From Aestuariivirga sp. (lineage in GTDB: Bacteria; Pseudomonadota; Alphaproteobacteria; Rhizobiales; Aestuariivirgaceae), in assembly GCF_020252395.1 (NCBI RefSeq), contig NZ_JADCDB010000030.1:1-64000 (forward strand): a stretch of DNA of 64,000 nucleotides, written 5' to 3'. The notes under the pieces are model-generated. The model worked only from the letters and a program-made list of their open reading frames with translations, was not told the DNA's origin and did no database searches. The position numbers and the translations under genes were made by a program. Shown one piece after another: positions 9,243 to 17,704 of the stretch (position 1 is its first letter; each line of letters opens with the position of its first letter).

Positions 9243-9306
9243 TATGCGGTCCTCGCTGTTGCGGGCAGTGCAGGACGGCGCACTCCCCTGCCGGCGGCTG
9301 ATTGCA

Positions 9307-10275
9307 TCAGAGCGATGCCTTGAGCTTGTCGTAGAGCTTTGCCTGGTCGCGCCTCGCCTTCAGCGCCTGCGCCATGGTCACTTCCACGAAACGCGCCGGC
9401 GTGTGGGGCTGCAACTGCCCGATCAGGTCCATGTCGGCGGAAATCACGGTGCCCACCATGAAATAGCCGCCGCCCGACACCGCATCGCGGTGAAGCACGA
9501 TCGGCTCCGTGCCGCCCGGCACCTGGATGGAGCCGTAAGGATAGCAGGCATCGACGATATTGGAGGGGTCGGAGCCCGCGCCGAAGGGCTGCTCGCGCGG
9601 CACGAATTCCAGCGGGCGTCCGCCGCGGAAGCGATAGCCGATGCGGTCCGCCTCCGGCGCCACCTTCCAGGTGTCGGTGAAGAAGTGCTTGCCCGCTTCC
9701 GCTGTGATGCGGTGCCAGTAGAGGCCGGGCAGCATGCGCAGTTCCGCCGGCATGCCCGGCGCGCGGCGCAGCTTCTCGGGAATGGAGCGGCCTTCCTTGG
9801 CGCCCCGGCCCTTGCCGACAGGCAGCTTGTCGCCCGCTTCGAGCTTGCGGCCTTTGAACCCGCCGAGCGCCCCCAGCGTGTAGGTGGACCGCGAGCCGAG
9901 AACCACGGGCACGTCGATGCCGCCCGAAATGGCGATATAGGCGCGGGCCCCCTTCTTGAGGAAGTCGAAGGACAGAGTCTGGCCCTTCTTCACCTTGAAG
10001 GAGGTCCAGGTCTCGCGCGCCTCGCCGTTGACCTTAGGCGGAAGCTCCGCGCCGGTGACGGCAACGGTCGCATCATCCGTGAACTGAAGTTCGGGGCCCA
10101 TGAACACGGCTTCCAGCACCGCTGCCCCTTCCTTGTTGCCAACCAGGAGGTTTGCGGCCTTGAGCGCCAGGCGGTCCATGCCGCCTGAGAGCGGGATGCC
10201 GATGTGGTAGTAGCCCGGCCGGCCCAGGTCCTGCACCGTGGTCGAAAGGCCCGGCTTGATGACTTTAACGGCCAT
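9307..10275 (-). CDS. pxpC: PxpC/KipA-type carboxyltransferase-like subunit
   Basis: A 322-aa protein of the CT_A_B (AHS2) family. The motifs TTVQDLGRPGYYHIGIPLSGGMD, seen here as TTVQDLGRPGYY followed by PLSGGMD, and GGIDVPVVLGSRSTYTLGALGG are classical. The family comprises 5-oxoprolinase subunit PxpC, KipA and the carboxyltransferase half of urea carboxylase. It overlaps the PxpB gene by 11 nt, so the two are coupled as usual. Together with PxpB it could be an oxoprolinase or the carboxyl-transferring part of a biotin-dependent enzyme with the carboxylase encoded upstream. Confidence 0.9.
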   Translation of the reverse strand: MAVKVIKPGLSTTVQDLGRPGYYHIGIPLSGGMDRLALKAANLLVGNKEGAAVLEAVFMGPELQFTDDATVAVTGAELPPKVNGEARETWTSFKVKKGQTLSFDFLKKGARAYIAISGGIDVPVVLGSRSTYTLGALGGFKGRKLEAGDKLPVGKGRGAKEGRSIPEKLRRAPGMPAELRMLPGLYWHRITAEAGKHFFTDTWKVAPEADRIGYRFRGGRPLEFVPREQPFGAGSDPSNIVDACYPYGSIQVPGGTEPIVLHRDAVSGGGYFMVGTVISADMDLIGQLQPHTPARFVEVTMAQALKARRDQAKLYDKLKASL

Positions 10276-11140
10276 TGAGCGCCCCCATCAGCTTGGCGTT
10301 GTAACCATCCATGTCCTTCTTGAACTCGCCGAGATCGAAGGTCACGTCCTTCATTTTCAGGTTGAACTTGCCTTTCTCCACCGCGGCCACCGTCGCGTCG
10401 TATTCCTCGCGGCCGATGGGTTTCCACTTCACGATGTCGCCCGGCCGGAACAGGCACATGAACTCCTTCAGGTGCTTGATCTTCTGATTGGGGTCATAGA
10501 TCGGCACCGGGGTGATGCCGAACATCTGGTAGCCGCCCGCACCCCGCACCGAATAAATGCAGCCGAAGCAGCCGCCATGGCCGACCGTGAGCTTCGGCGT
10601 ATCCGTCCGTGGACGGAGGTATTTGGGCGACTGTATTTGCCGCTTGCGGTCCACCATCTGGTAGAGGAAGGGAAGCCCCGCCACGAAACCCACCATCGAA
10701 ACGAACCACGGCGCTCCCGAATGCGCCTTGATGAAACCGTCGACGCCATCGAGGTTGTTGATGCGCGCGGTGTATTCGATGTCGGTCGATTTCGGGTCCT
10801 GGTGGCGCTCGCGGAAGCGCATCAGCGTCTCGTGCGTCCACGGGTCATTATAGAGCACTGGAATCTCGATGATGCGCGACTTGATGACGGGCTTGGCCTT
10901 GGCCGCCGCCTTTTCGATCGCCTTCAGCTCCTTGAGCATGTCCGAAGGCTTGATGACGTCCGGATCGAACTTCACCTGCATCGAGGCGTTTGCGGGGCAG
11001 ATCTCGGTCACCCCCTTGATCCTAGCCTTCTTGACCGCCGCCGTCATGGACAGCGACTTGAAGAAGGCTTCGAGCGACATCTCCTCGTCGCACTCGACGA
11101 AGATGTGCTCGTCGCCTCCATAGGAATACCGCGTCTTCAT
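10265..11140 (-). CDS. pxpB: PxpB/KipI-type carboxyltransferase-like subunit
   Basis: A 291-aa protein of the CT_C_D (AHS1) family. The block SMVGFVAGLPFLYQM (typical GFxPGFPYL) followed by PKYLRPRTDTPKLTVGHG and a late GGYQMFGITP matches PxpB/KipI and the urea carboxylase C/D domain. It is longer than the usual 215-240 aa, with an extended N-terminal half of about 120 residues. HGGCFGCIYS contains two close cysteines. It precedes and overlaps pxpC. Confidence 0.88.
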   Translation of the reverse strand: MKTRYSYGGDEHIFVECDEEMSLEAFFKSLSMTAAVKKARIKGVTEICPANASMQVKFDPDVIKPSDMLKELKAIEKAAAKAKPVIKSRIIEIPVLYNDPWTHETLMRFRERHQDPKSTDIEYTARINNLDGVDGFIKAHSGAPWFVSMVGFVAGLPFLYQMVDRKRQIQSPKYLRPRTDTPKLTVGHGGCFGCIYSVRGAGGYQMFGITPVPIYDPNQKIKHLKEFMCLFRPGDIVKWKPIGREEYDATVAAVEKGKFNLKMKDVTFDLGEFKKDMDGYNAKLMGALNGR

Positions 11141-11156
11141 TGCTGCGCCATCCTCC

Positions 11157-12524
11157 TCATGAGTTCAGTCTGTGGGCGTTGGCTTCGAGCCACGGCTCGA
11201 GCCAGCGCGTGTGGAAATCCGCCTTCGCGATGCTTGCGTCCCGCGCCAGCAATTGGTGCAGCGGCTTGGTGGTCGGCAGGCCTTCGACGCCAAGCTCGTC
11301 CAGCGCGCGGGCCATGCGGGCAATGGCGCCGCTGCGCGTCCCGTCCCAGACGATCAGCTTGCCCAGGAGCGAGTCATAGAAGGGCGGAACCTGGTAGCCC
11401 TGGTAGAGCATGGTATCGAAGCGCGTGCCGGGGCCGCCGGGAATACGCAGCGCCGTCACCGTTCCGGGGGCGGGCTGGAAATTTCTGGCCGGGTCTTCGG
11501 CATTGATACGCACCTCGATGGCGTGGCCGTTGATCCGCACGTCCTCCTGCCGGATCGACAGCGGCTCGCCGCCGCAGATGCGGATCATCTCGCGCACCAG
11601 GTCGATGCCGGTGATCATCTCGGTGACCGGATGCTCCACCTGGATGCGGGTGTTCATCTCGATGAAATAGAAGTGATGTGTCTCGTCGTCATAGAGATAT
11701 TCGAGCGTGCCGGCGCCGCGGTAGTTGACGGCCTCGGCCAGCGCCACGGCAGAAGCGCAGAGCTTGTCGCGCACGGCCTGCGGCAGCACGGCGGAGGGCG
11801 CTTCCTCCCACACCTTCTGGCGGCGGCGCTGCAGCGAACATTCGCGCTCGAAGCAGTGAACCGCGCGCTGGCCGTCGCCTAAGATCTGCACCTCGATGTG
11901 GCGCGCCCGCTCGATGACCTTCTCGATATAGAGGCCGCCATCGCCGAAGGCGGCCTTGGCTTCGGCGGAAGCCTGCGGCATCAGCGTCTCGAATTCGCCC
12001 ATGTCATGCGCGATGCGGATGCCGCGCCCCCCGCCGCCCGCCGCGGCCTTGATCATGATGGGAAAGCCGATGGCCATGGCGATGTGCCTGGCATGTTCCG
12101 GATCGTCGACCCGCCCGTCGGAGCCCGGCACCACGGGAACGCCTGCGGCCTCCGCTGCAACGCGGGCCGCCACCTTGTCGCCCATCACGCGGATCGAATC
12201 GCCTCTCGGCCCCACGAAGATCAGCCCTGCGGCCTCGACGGCATCGGCAAAACCTGCATTCTCGGCCAGGAAGCCATAGCCGGGGTGCACCGCGTCAGCT
12301 CCCGTTTCCTTCGCCGCCTTCAGGATGGCCTCGATGTTGAGATAGGATTTCGCGGCATGCGGCGGGCCGATGTTCACAGCCTCGTCCGCCATTTTCACCG
12401 CCAGCATCTCGGCGTCTGCCGCGGAATGCACCTGCACGGTCTTGATTCCAAGCTCCCGCGCCGCGCGGATGATGCGCACCGCGATCTCGCCGCGATTGGC
12501 GATGAGGAGCTTCTTGATGGCCAT
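11157..12524 (-). CDS. accC: Biotin carboxylase subunit (AccC-like)
   Basis: A 455-aa ATP-grasp biotin carboxylase of normal length. It has the N-terminal KKLLIANRGEIAVRIIRA, the glycine-rich ATP loop AAAGGGGRGIRIA, HIEVQILGDG, the catalytic-face ERECSLQRRRQKVWEE and MNTRIQVEHPVTEMITG. It would carboxylate the biotin on the next protein using ATP and bicarbonate. No acetyl-CoA carboxyltransferase (AccA/AccD) is nearby; the only carboxyltransferase-like proteins are PxpB/PxpC in the same operon, so this is probably not housekeeping fatty-acid synthesis. It lies 2 nt after the carrier gene. Confidence 0.93.
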   Translation of the reverse strand: MAIKKLLIANRGEIAVRIIRAARELGIKTVQVHSAADAEMLAVKMADEAVNIGPPHAAKSYLNIEAILKAAKETGADAVHPGYGFLAENAGFADAVEAAGLIFVGPRGDSIRVMGDKVAARVAAEAAGVPVVPGSDGRVDDPEHARHIAMAIGFPIMIKAAAGGGGRGIRIAHDMGEFETLMPQASAEAKAAFGDGGLYIEKVIERARHIEVQILGDGQRAVHCFERECSLQRRRQKVWEEAPSAVLPQAVRDKLCASAVALAEAVNYRGAGTLEYLYDDETHHFYFIEMNTRIQVEHPVTEMITGIDLVREMIRICGGEPLSIRQEDVRINGHAIEVRINAEDPARNFQPAPGTVTALRIPGGPGTRFDTMLYQGYQVPPFYDSLLGKLIVWDGTRSGAIARMARALDELGVEGLPTTKPLHQLLARDASIAKADFHTRWLEPWLEANAHRLNS

Positions 12525-12526
12525 GC

Positions 12527-12757
12527 TCAGCCGATCTCCGCCAGCGGCTGCCCGGCCATCACCGGCTCTTCGTTCTCGGCGATGAACGTGATCTTGCCCG
12601 CGGCCTCGGCCTTCACCTCGGTGAAGGACTTCATCACCTCGATCAGCCCGATGACGTCACCCTTGGCGACCTTGTCGCCGTCATTCTTGTAGGCGGGCTT
12701 GTCGGGCGAGGGCCTGCGGTAGAAGGTTCCGGGAAGGGGCGAGAGAAGCTGGGCCAT
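12527..12757 (-). CDS. Short biotin carboxyl carrier protein
   Basis: A 76-aa protein that is almost only a biotinyl domain. The biotin lysine lies in the turn IEVMKSFTEV, the EVMK variant of the usual AMKM motif, flanked by GDVIGL and AAGKITFI. There is no Pro/Ala-rich linker as in housekeeping AccB. The N-terminal LLSPLPGTFYRRPSPDKP is typical of carriers in oxoprolinase-type operons. It sits between pxpA and the biotin carboxylase and is the presumed carboxyl shuttle between that enzyme and PxpB/PxpC. Confidence 0.88.
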   Translation of the reverse strand: MAQLLSPLPGTFYRRPSPDKPAYKNDGDKVAKGDVIGLIEVMKSFTEVKAEAAGKITFIAENEEPVMAGQPLAEIG

Positions 12758-12781
12758 TGTCTGTCCTCGTTTCTGAAAATG

Positions 12782-13510
12782 TCAGGCAGCGTCGATATAG
12801 GGTTTCACGGCCTCGCGCACGGCTTTGGCGATGGCCACCGCATTGGGCGTGTCGGAGTGAACGCAGATCGCATCGGCCCTGACCGCGACGTCGGCGCCGC
12901 CAACACCCTTGACCTTGCCTTCGCGGATGGCGCGCAGGCACAGTGCGGCGGCATGGGCGGGGTCCTTCGCCTCATGCTCGCGGGTGATGATGAGCGAGCC
13001 ATCGTCGCGATAGTCGAGATCGGCATAGAATTCGGCGATGAACCTGTGGCCGCGCGCGGTGTAGACCTTCTCGTGGAAGGTGTTGATCATCCCCATGAGC
13101 GGCGCCTTGAAGACATCCGCCGCATCGGCCACCGCCTGGGCCACCTCCTCCATACGCGCCGCCATGCCATAGAGCGAGCCATGCGGCTTGATGTGGTTCA
13201 AGGTCATGCCCTCGGCCTCGAGGAAGCCTTTGAGCGCACCCACCTGGTAGATGATGCAGTTGGCGAGCTCGTCACGCCCCATCTTCATCTCGCGGCGGCC
13301 GAAGCCCTGGAGGTCAGGGAGCGAGGGGTGAGCCCCCACCTTGACGCCGTGCTTCCTGGCGAGCTGCACCGTCGTGCGCATATGGTTGAAGTCGGAGGCG
13401 TGGAAGCCGCAGGCCACATTGGCCACGTCGATCAGGGGCATCAGCCCCGCGTCGTCGCCCATTTTATAGAGGCCGAACGCCTCGCCCATGTCACAGTTGA
13501 TGACTGTCAC
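12782..13510 (-). CDS. pxpA: 5-oxoprolinase subunit PxpA, LamB/YcsF family
   Basis: A 242-aa LamB/YcsF protein. The N-terminal INCDMGEAFG, then VANVACGFHASD and VGAHPSLPDLQGFGRREM, match the conserved metal/polysaccharide-deacetylase-like fold core of PxpA. PxpA with PxpB and PxpC makes the widespread bacterial ATP-dependent 5-oxoprolinase. It is the first gene of the minus-strand operon and is read divergently from a LysR regulator, so the promoter for all twelve genes probably lies just upstream. Confidence 0.9.
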   Translation of the reverse strand: MTVINCDMGEAFGLYKMGDDAGLMPLIDVANVACGFHASDFNHMRTTVQLARKHGVKVGAHPSLPDLQGFGRREMKMGRDELANCIIYQVGALKGFLEAEGMTLNHIKPHGSLYGMAARMEEVAQAVADAADVFKAPLMGMINTFHEKVYTARGHRFIAEFYADLDYRDDGSLIITREHEAKDPAHAAALCLRAIREGKVKGVGGADVAVRADAICVHSDTPNAVAIAKAVREAVKPYIDAA

Positions 13511-13626
13511 CTGAACCTCCCGCCCTGTACATCCTGCGCTTAAGCGCCATCTCTCCCAAGAGCTTGCGGGACAACGGAAATATTGTAAAATCAGAAAAAC
13601 TGTATCCCGCTATCGGAAAATCAGAT
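13511..13626. promoter_or_regulatory. Divergent promoter region between the lactam operon and its LysR gene
   Basis: A 116-bp intergenic region with an AT-rich core. AAAATCAGA occurs at 13587-13595 and 13617-13625, exactly 30 bp apart, that is about three helical turns on the same face. LysR regulators usually bind two such sites in the shared intergenic region to control their own gene and the divergent operon. The two copies are adjacent to the lysR start, so autoregulation is plausible. Confidence 0.55.
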
Positions 13627-14535
13627 ATGACGCTGTCGCTCAAACAGGTGCGCTATTTCATCGCTACGGCGGATGCGGGCCAGGTCAGCCAGGCGGCGAT
13701 CGAGCTCAACGTCTCGCAATCGGCGGTGACGGCGGCGATCAAGCAGCTGGAGGAGGACACCGGAGTTTCGCTGTTCAAGCGGCTGCCCAGCGGTGTCTCG
13801 CTCACCGCCGAGGGGGCGCGCTTCCTGCAACATGCCCGCAACATCATGGCGGCGGTGAATGCAGCGCAGCATGCGCCGCTGACCGAGGATACGGCGATCA
13901 GCGGCACGGTGCGGATCGGCGTCTCCTACACGGTCGCGGGCTATTTCCTGCCGCGCCACTATACCCGCTTCGCGCGCAGCTACCCGCGCATCCGGGCGGA
14001 GCTCTATGAGCTTCCACGCAATGCGATCGAGGGCGGCCTCAAGGACGGCTCGCTGGACCTGGCCGTCATGCTGGTCTCCAACCTGCAGGACAGGAAGCGG
14101 CTGGTCTTCGAAACTCTGATCCGCTCCCGCCGCCGGCTGTGGCTGCCGGTCGAGCACAGGCTGCTGACGGCGGAAGCGATTGCGCTTGAGGACGTGGCGG
14201 CGGAACCCTATGTCATGTTGACCGTCGATGAAGCCAACCTGACTGCCGGACGCTATTGGAAGCCCACCGGGCTGAGGCCGAACGTCATCTTCACCACGTC
14301 TTCGGTCGAGGCTGTGCGTTCCATGGTGGCCGACGGCATGGGCGTTACCATTCTCTCCGACATGGTCTACCGCCCCTGGTCGCTCGAAGGCCAGCGCATC
14401 GAGCTGCGCAACATCGTGGCGGATATTCCGACAATGGATGTCGGGCTGGCCTGGAACCCCGCGAAAGAACTGGGTCCGGCGGCGCGCACCTTCCATGAGT
14501 TCATGAGCCTGTCCTTCGGCGGAGCGGGCAACTGA
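13627..14535 (+). CDS. LysR-family transcriptional regulator
   Basis: A 302-aa regulator when started at ATG 13627. The ORF track starts 21 codons earlier at a TTG, but the family begins with LSLKQVRYFIATADAGQVSQ. The N-terminal winged HTH (about residues 4-62) includes AAIELNVSQSAVTAAIKQLE. The remainder is the type 2 periplasmic-binding-protein-like effector domain. Its divergent placement makes it the likely regulator of the pxp/hyu/liv operon, with the imported cyclic amide or its product as co-inducer (inference). Confidence 0.9.
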   Translation: MTLSLKQVRYFIATADAGQVSQAAIELNVSQSAVTAAIKQLEEDTGVSLFKRLPSGVSLTAEGARFLQHARNIMAAVNAAQHAPLTEDTAISGTVRIGVSYTVAGYFLPRHYTRFARSYPRIRAELYELPRNAIEGGLKDGSLDLAVMLVSNLQDRKRLVFETLIRSRRRLWLPVEHRLLTAEAIALEDVAAEPYVMLTVDEANLTAGRYWKPTGLRPNVIFTTSSVEAVRSMVADGMGVTILSDMVYRPWSLEGQRIELRNIVADIPTMDVGLAWNPAKELGPAARTFHEFMSLSFGGAGN

Positions 14536-14553
14536 GGCTGGCGGGCGCGATGC

Positions 14554-15504
14554 TCACGCGCCGGAAAACAGGCGTCCCGCCGGTGTGGCGGTGATCGCGC
14601 CATCCGCCGCGCGCGACAGGAACAGCGCGTCGAGACCAAGCCGTGCGGCGAGTGCGCCACCCTCGGCGGCCCCCAACACCATCAGCGCCGTCGCCCAGCC
14701 ATCGGCTTCGGCACAGGTGCCGGCGACGACTGTCACCGAAGCGGGGCTCGCGGTGAGCGGCGCGCCGCGCCGCGGGTCCATCGTATGCGACAACCTGCGG
14801 CCGCCGACGTCGACCCAGTGGCGATAATCGCCCGAGGTCGCCACCGCGCCATCCTCCAGCGCCAGCACCGAATGCGTCGCACGGCGCTCGGGGTCCGGCT
14901 GCTCCACCGCGATGCTCCACGGCTGGCCATCCGGCCGCAGGCCTGCCGCCCGCATTTCGCCGTCGATCCCGGCGAGAAAGGCGTGGATACCGAACTCCTG
15001 CAGCGTCTCCGCCAGCCGGTCCACGCCGTAGCCCTTGGCGATGCCATTAAGGTCGAGGGTGATCGCCCCGGTCTTCCTCAAGCGGCCTTCGCCAATCTCG
15101 AGCGTCTCCCAGCCCGGCCGGCGCTTCGCCGACAATGCGATGCGGATGCGCTCGCCGGTGGCCTGGCCGGGGCCGAAGCCCCACGCCGTCACGGCGTCAC
15201 CCATCCCCACATCGAAGGCCCCGCCCGAGTCACGCCCGATGGCAAGCCCAAGCCGCAGCACGTCGAGCAGCCGGCGCGGCGCGTCCATCCATTCGCCAAC
15301 GGGGGCGCGGTTGATGCGCATCAGGTCGCTGCCGGGCTTCCAGCCCGACATCTGCTGGTCCACCTCGTCCACCGCATCCTGCAGCGCCGCTTGCAGCGGA
15401 GCGACGTCAAAACGCGCATCGGTGAAGAACAGCGCCGACCAGCGCGTGCCCATGGTCGCGCCATTCAGCGCATGGCGTGCCGGTTCAGTAGACATCTTCG
15501 GCAT
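14554..15504 (-). CDS. apbE: FAD:protein FMN transferase (ApbE family)
   Basis: A 316-aa ApbE-family protein that transfers FMN from FAD to a Ser/Thr of target proteins. It has NGATMGTRWSA, the substrate-pocket GGAFDVGMGDAV, the hallmark DLNGIAKGYGVDR and the Mg-site SHTMDPRRGAP. No signal peptide is seen, although ApbE usually works outside the cytoplasm; the N-terminus overlaps the preceding gene by 20 bp, so an upstream start with a signal is unlikely. The neighbouring DUF2271 protein carries a TGAS-type acceptor motif and is the obvious target. Confidence 0.9.
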   Translation of the reverse strand: MPKMSTEPARHALNGATMGTRWSALFFTDARFDVAPLQAALQDAVDEVDQQMSGWKPGSDLMRINRAPVGEWMDAPRRLLDVLRLGLAIGRDSGGAFDVGMGDAVTAWGFGPGQATGERIRIALSAKRRPGWETLEIGEGRLRKTGAITLDLNGIAKGYGVDRLAETLQEFGIHAFLAGIDGEMRAAGLRPDGQPWSIAVEQPDPERRATHSVLALEDGAVATSGDYRHWVDVGGRRLSHTMDPRRGAPLTASPASVTVVAGTCAEADGWATALMVLGAAEGGALAARLGLDALFLSRAADGAITATPAGRLFSGA

Positions 15505-17692
15505 AGCGTCCTTCGGCCCGCAGCAGCTCGGGGGTCAATCCCGTGGGCGCCAGCATGTGCGCCAGCGCCTGGCTCACGCCGGCGGCCATGCCGCGCCCGC
15601 CGCACACCATGATGCGCGCACCCTCGCGGATCAGCTTCACCACCTCCTGCGCCTCGGCGCGCAGCGCGTCCTGCACATAATGCGGCCTCCTGCCGCGCGA
15701 GGCCGCGGTGACGAGGCTCGTCAGGCGGCCCTCCGCATGCCACTGCATCATCTCCTCGCCATAGAGAAAGTCGCTCGCCGCATGGCGCATGCCGAAGAAC
15801 AGGTGCATGGCGCGGTGCTGCGCATTGGCGCGGATGAAGCCCGCCAGCGGCCCGATGCCGGAGCCGGCGCCGACGAGGATCACCGGCACCTTGCCCCCGT
15901 CCACGCGGAAGGCCGGATTGGGCTTGAGGAAAGCGAGTGCCGTGCCGCCCGGCTCCATCATGGTCAGCTGGCCGGAGCACAACCCGCCAGGCTGGCGGCG
16001 CACCACGATCTCGATGAAGCCGTCGTCAGACGCAGACGCCAGCGAATAGAAGCGCGGCACGGTGGAACCCTGCGGGATCACCCCCAGAAGATCGCCCGCT
16101 TCAAAGCGCGCAAAGCCTGCGCCGGCGAGGCGCTGCCACAGCGAGGACTTTGGCACGGCAAAGCGCAGGATGGCGCTCGGCGCCTGCACCTCCGCGCCAT
16201 AATCGCGGCGCGAGACCAGCGTGATCGCGGTCGCCGCGGGCAGCACAGGCTGGTGTTCGAGGCTGAGCGGCAGGCCCAGCACGGCGCCGAGGTTACTGCC
16301 CCAGCGCGCGAAATCCTGCGGCGACTGGCGATCGACCGTGGCGACGCCGGGCATCTGCTGCCAGCCCTTCGCCGCTGCAAGCGATGCAACACGCTGCGCA
16401 TAACCGCAGAAAGCGGGGAAGCTCGAATCGCCAAAGCCCAGCACCGCCAGCTGCGCCGCGGGCGGCGTCTCCATCGCCTCGAGCTTCGCGAGAAAGCCCT
16501 TGGCCGAGGCCGGTTCGCCGCCATTGCCATAGGTCGCGGCAAGGATGAGAACGCGATGTGCATGCTGGAGCTTCGCCGCATCGAAGGACGACAGCGCCGC
16601 GGCATGCACCTGCAAGCCGGCGTCATGCAGCGCCTTGTGGAGCGTCGCGGCGAAGCCCCAGGTGCTGCCGCCCTCGCTGCCGGCGAGGATCACCGTATCG
16701 GCCCTGGCGAGCGGCGCATTGTTGTGGATGCGCGGCCGGCTGCGGCGGCCGGCGAGCCAGATCAGCGTGCCGGTGGCGCCCATCAGCGGCACGCTCAGCG
16801 CCATCAGACCGAGGACCAGGCCCAGCACCGAAGCGCCCTGCCCCGTATGCAGCATATAGATGGTCTCGGACACGCGCTCCCAGCCGCTGAGCGTCTGCCA
16901 GGCCAGCAGCGCGCCATTGCCCTGGTCGATATAGCCGGTGCCCGTGTCGGTCTTCACGGTGAAGACATCGGTCGCATCATCGGCCGCCGGGACGGAGAGC
17001 TCGCGCAGGCTCGTCACCGGCGTGCCTTGCAGGAAATTGATCGCCGACACCTTGACCCCGGTGTTACCGCTGACCGTGGCGGGAATCGCCAGCGCCGCCG
17101 GCTGGTCGGGCAGCAGGCCAAAGGCCGAGGCCGTCATATAAAGCGCCGTGACGGAGGACAGCATGAGGCCCACCACCGCAATGCGCGCGATCTCGACATG
17201 GAGGCGCCCTGCGAGCGGGCCCTTGATGGGCGCGAACCAGCGCCGCCAGCCGCCCGCACGCCGCGCCACCAGCAGCATACCGGACACGGCAAGCACCAGC
17301 ATCGCCAGCGCACCCAGCGCCATCACGATGCGCCCGCCATCCTCGAGGAACAGCGAGCGGTGGAAGTTGGTGAGCCAGCGCTGCACCGGGTTCGGATCGG
17401 CGGAGGCCACCGCCTTGCCTGTGGCCGGATCGATGGTCGCCGCCTCGGCCACGTCGCCGTTGAACCAGTAGGCGGTGATGCGGCCCGAGGGTGACCGCTT
17501 GATCTGCTCGACGCCCGGATAGCGCGCCGCGATGCGGCCGGCGAGATCCGCCACGCTCAAGGAGGTCTCTGCCTGCGGCGCCGTAAGGCGGTCGGCCGCC
17601 GGGAACACCGACAGCGCGGCGCCGCTCAGCGCCAGCATGAGGACGGACAGCAGGGCGAGAAGCCCCGGCCAGCGGTGCAGCAAGCGGATCAT
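15485..17692 (-). CDS. PepSY membrane protein fused to flavodoxin and NAD(P)H-flavin reductase
   Basis: A 735-aa transmembrane reductase. TM1 is at about 6-28, followed by a periplasmic PepSY domain (30-110). Conserved histidines NFHRSLF and MLHTGQGAS lie at membrane edges near residues 110 and 258. Further TMs are near 122-142, 168-190 and 268-292. The cytoplasmic half is a flavodoxin domain (about 330-465, FMN loop GSEGGST, AATYGNGGEP) and a ferredoxin-reductase-like unit (FAD motif RFYSLASA, NAD(P) motif VGAGSGIGPL). It should move electrons from NADPH through FAD and FMN to the membrane or periplasm. Similar fusions are annotated as ferric or siderophore reductases. It is coupled to apbE. 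Confidence 0.88.
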   Translation of the reverse strand: MIRLLHRWPGLLALLSVLMLALSGAALSVFPAADRLTAPQAETSLSVADLAGRIAARYPGVEQIKRSPSGRITAYWFNGDVAEAATIDPATGKAVASADPNPVQRWLTNFHRSLFLEDGGRIVMALGALAMLVLAVSGMLLVARRAGGWRRWFAPIKGPLAGRLHVEIARIAVVGLMLSSVTALYMTASAFGLLPDQPAALAIPATVSGNTGVKVSAINFLQGTPVTSLRELSVPAADDATDVFTVKTDTGTGYIDQGNGALLAWQTLSGWERVSETIYMLHTGQGASVLGLVLGLMALSVPLMGATGTLIWLAGRRSRPRIHNNAPLARADTVILAGSEGGSTWGFAATLHKALHDAGLQVHAAALSSFDAAKLQHAHRVLILAATYGNGGEPASAKGFLAKLEAMETPPAAQLAVLGFGDSSFPAFCGYAQRVASLAAAKGWQQMPGVATVDRQSPQDFARWGSNLGAVLGLPLSLEHQPVLPAATAITLVSRRDYGAEVQAPSAILRFAVPKSSLWQRLAGAGFARFEAGDLLGVIPQGSTVPRFYSLASASDDGFIEIVVRRQPGGLCSGQLTMMEPGGTALAFLKPNPAFRVDGGKVPVILVGAGSGIGPLAGFIRANAQHRAMHLFFGMRHAASDFLYGEEMMQWHAEGRLTSLVTAASRGRRPHYVQDALRAEAQEVVKLIREGARIMVCGGRGMAAGVSQALAHMLAPTGLTPELLRAEGRYAEDVY

Positions 17693-17704
17693 CGATAGCG
17701 GGCC

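Noticed and set aside
11157-12757. Housekeeping acetyl-CoA carboxylase accBC
   Set aside because: The carrier lacks the usual N-terminal half and linker, has EVMK instead of AMKM, and the genes lie within a pxp/hyu operon with no accA or accD.
15035-17494. 819-aa plus-strand ORF
   Set aside because: Antisense to the PepSY-flavodoxin-reductase gene, whose motifs are unmistakable.
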